Positions 14,427 through 15,703 of a stretch of 15,703 bases of DNA are shown piece by piece. This DNA is from JAIVJM01 sp035761505 (GTDB taxonomy: Bacteria; Acidobacteriota; Blastocatellia; Pyrinomonadales; Pyrinomonadaceae), in NCBI GenBank assembly GCA_035761505.1, contig DASTQX010000607.1, positions 1 through 15,703 on the forward strand, read 5' to 3'. The position numbers were made by a program, and so were the translations under genes. Under the pieces are notes generated by a model, which saw nothing but the letters and a program-made list of their open reading frames with translations, had not been told where the DNA came from and ran no database searches. The first letter of the stretch is position 1; every line of letters starts with the position of its first letter.

Positions 14427-14741
14427 CTATGCGGCCAGTTTCTCCTCATGGGTGCGTGCGCCGCTCGGAACGTCCGCAATGGAGTTCAAGGGAACGCACG
14501 ATGGATAAGCGCTCGGTCGTCTGTTATACCGCAAGACCCCGAGCAAGAGCCCTGACACCGCGCTACCACCCATCAGATAGATCGGCAGAACTTGATCGCT
14601 CACTGAGTAGTACGCGAGCGTCAGCCCAAGATAAGCGAGCGTCAAACTGGCGAAGAAGTTTACTCCCTCTAAGATACTCTCCTTAGTATGAGAGCCGGGA
14701 GCATCGGACGGCGTCTCTGGTCTGTTTAGCATTCCTTCCAT
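14427..14741 (-). CDS. Small two-helix membrane protein, hypothetical
   Basis: A 104-residue protein with two likely membrane segments: about residues 25-45 (ILEGVNFFASLTLAYLGLTL) and about 52-70 (LPIYLMGGSAVSGLLLGVL), followed by a basic cytoplasmic turn (RYNRR). The start is strongly supported: ATG 14741 has AAGGAGG with a 5-base gap. The last 30 residues look non-conserved and may have been extended by loss of an earlier stop. No family is recognised. A 14-base palindrome (14792-14805) lies about 50 bases upstream of the start. Confidence 0.7.
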   Translation of the reverse strand: MEGMLNRPETPSDAPGSHTKESILEGVNFFASLTLAYLGLTLAYYSVSDQVLPIYLMGGSAVSGLLLGVLRYNRRPSAYPSCVPLNSIADVPSGARTHEEKLAA

Positions 14742-14791
14742 TTTCTCCTCCTTAATATCGAGCCCATTGAGTGGATGACTTTCATCACTTC

Positions 14792-14805
14792 CTCTATCAA
14801 TAGAG
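14792..14805. promoter_or_regulatory. Palindrome CTCTAT-CA-ATAGAG, possible operator
   Basis: A perfect 6-bp inverted repeat with a 2-base centre, about 50 bases upstream of the membrane-protein start on the minus strand. A repressor site is one reading; chance is another. Confidence 0.25.
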
Positions 14806-14948
14806 ACGCTATCGCCTGCCCCCTGTAAAATTCATTAACGGCTCCCTGCCCGTTTGGCGCGACGGTTCAGGTAAACCACGAGTGCTTCTCAACACGCGCG
14901 GGCGTGCGTTACACTGAAGGGTAAATGCGAAAGGGAGAATAGAGAGCG

Positions 14949-15170
14949 ATGGGACTGGTGATTTACGTCAAGCCGGGGTGTCCGTACTGCCAGCAGGCGC
15001 GCGACTATTACAAGTCGCAGGGCGTGGAGTGGACGGAGTACGACGCGCAGAACGACCGCGCGCGGCGCAAGGAGATGCTGGCCTTCTCGGACGGCGACCC
15101 GACCGTGCCGTGCGTCGTCCGCGACGGCGAGTACGTCGGCTCCGGCTGGGGCACGCCGCCGCGTGGTTGA
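14949..15170 (+). CDS. Glutaredoxin-like small thiol protein
   Basis: A 73-residue thioredoxin-fold protein. It has the redox motif C11-P-Y-C14 (KPGCPYC), cis-Pro in the TVPCVV segment and a terminal Gly-rich segment (VGSGWG). It should reduce disulfides or mixed glutathione-type disulfides in the cytoplasm. It resembles the short glutaredoxin-like group that also contains selenoproteins (Uxx-star type), but here the active residue is Cys. ATG 14949 has GGGAGAATAGAGAG upstream. The frame ends at a TGA 33 bases before the next heptad repeat. Confidence 0.85.
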   Translation: MGLVIYVKPGCPYCQQARDYYKSQGVEWTEYDAQNDRARRKEMLAFSDGDPTVPCVVRDGEYVGSGWGTPPRG

Positions 15171-15211
15171 ACGGTGCACGACTAGAGGCTGGCCGTGCGC
15201 CAGCCCCAAAC

Positions 15212-15334
15212 GATTTTGGATTTTGGATTGTGGATTTGCGATTGAAGATTAGTGGGGAGAGGTCTAGAATCCTCGCATCGTCTCTCGCTTAAATGACAAT
15301 CCACAATCCACAATCGCAAATCTAAAATTCGATC
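15212..15334. repeat. Heptad-repeat inverted repeat, GATTKTG family
   Basis: The left arm (15212-15252) reads GATTTTG GATTTTG GATTGTG GATTTGC GATTGAA. The right arm (15295-15334), complemented, reads GATTTTA GATTTGC GATTGTG GATTGTG GATTGTC. The arms share words but not in strict mirror order. The right arm ends at the base before the kinase ATG, so it forms the entire proximal leader of that gene. Confidence 0.85.
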
Positions 15335-15703
15335 ATGGTTGGCAGGACGCTCCTCAACTACCGCATCACGGAAAAGCTCGGCGCGGGCGGGCAGGGCACG
15401 GTTTACAGGGCGACGGACGAGCGGCTCGGTCGGACGGTCGTCATCAAAGTGCTCTCGCCTGAGCTGACGGCGCGTGAAGTCAACCTCAAGCGCTTCGAGC
15501 GCGAGGCGCAGCTCGCCTCCTCCTTAGACCACCCGAACATCTGCACCATCTACGGCCTGCACGAAGCGGAGGGTCTCCACTTCATCGCCATGCAGTACAT
15601 CGAGGGGCGCAACGTCCGCGAGGTCGTCAACGGCCACCCGCTCGCCGTCAACAGCGCGGTCTCGATTGCCTATCAGGTCGCCGACGCCCTGACCGCCGCG
15701 CAC
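15335..15703 (+). CDS. Serine/threonine protein kinase, PknB type (5' part; runs off the window)
   Basis: The first 123 residues of a eukaryote-like kinase, open to the end of the window. It has the glycine loop GAGGQGTVY (16-24), catalytic Lys38 in VVIK, the partner Glu57 in FEREAQLASSLDHPN, and hinge residues AMQYIEG (85-91). The kinase lobe begins right at the N terminus, as usual for acidobacterial kinases that often carry TPR, WD40 or sensor domains further downstream (not visible here). ATG 15335 fits the family start (GRTLLNYRITEKLG), but there is no Shine-Dalgarno sequence, because the repeat arm abuts the start codon. Confidence 0.93.
   Translation, partial: MVGRTLLNYRITEKLGAGGQGTVYRATDERLGRTVVIKVLSPELTAREVNLKRFEREAQLASSLDHPNICTIYGLHEAEGLHFIAMQYIEGRNVREVVNGHPLAVNSAVSIAYQVADALTAAH

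Noticed and set aside
14198..14686. 162-codon plus-strand open frame opposite the small membrane protein
   Set aside because: It has no ribosome site and no family-like sequence, while the opposite strand has a perfect Shine-Dalgarno sequence and two membrane helices.
15168..15182. Possible selenocysteine read-through at the TGA ending the glutaredoxin-like gene
   Set aside because: Read-through would add only four residues before a TAG, and no selenocysteine insertion hairpin is evident.
1329..15334. CRISPR array interpretation of the tandem 7-bp repeats
   Set aside because: The units are 7 bp, contiguous and arranged in inverted pairs, with no spacers of regular length and no cas genes nearby.

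Overview
The window is high-GC DNA, probably from an acidobacterium and most likely of the Blastocatellia/Pyrinomonadales type. That is an inference from two adjacent secreted VWA proteins of the kind expanded in Acidobacteriota, a large soluble GAF/PAS hybrid histidine kinase, and a PknB-type Ser/Thr kinase. No rRNA, tRNA, CRISPR array or intact insertion sequence was found.

Layout. Positions 1-337 hold leftward promoter-like boxes and a rightward TGnTATACT box. Two tandem VWA genes follow (338-2628, +), then a roughly 500-base gap filled by a nested palindrome (2625-2907), then the 1177-residue hybrid histidine kinase (3162-6695, +). A leftward block runs from about 11566 down to 6806. In transcription order it holds a conserved hypothetical protein, a small [2Fe-2S] protein, a SAM methyltransferase, a thioredoxin-reductase-like flavoprotein, a rhodanese, a DUF309 protein and a GrdB-like protein. 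From 11.6 to 14.9 kb the composition is less GC-rich and the genes are small: a secreted poly-Phe protein (-), a small basic ORF (+), an ECF-like sigma factor with a putative zinc-finger anti-sigma partner (+), and a small membrane protein (-). The window ends with a glutaredoxin-like protein and the start of a Ser/Thr kinase (+).

The most unusual signal lies between the genes. At least eight junctions carry two inverted arms built from degenerate 7-bp words separated by a short spacer. The word differs from site to site (GTGATGA, GTRAGCA, CAAAGGG-type purine words twice, GTNAACC, AGTCAGG, NNGAACG, GATTKTG). The arms start at or within a few bases of the upstream stop codon, often supply that stop, and reach almost to the next start codon. 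A 7-bp unit rotates through the three reading frames, so words containing TGA or TAA close every frame. One word without a stop (AGTCAGG) is read through by the methyltransferase gene, which gains a C-terminal tail. Several genes just behind such hairpins lack a clear Shine-Dalgarno sequence, while genes in the repeat-free region have strong ones.

The leftward block looks redox-related. The TrxB-like enzyme has Ser-x-x-Ser where thioredoxin reductases have CATC, and the GrdB-like protein has Ser where its relatives carry Sec or Cys. Both probably do something other than the classical chemistry of their families.
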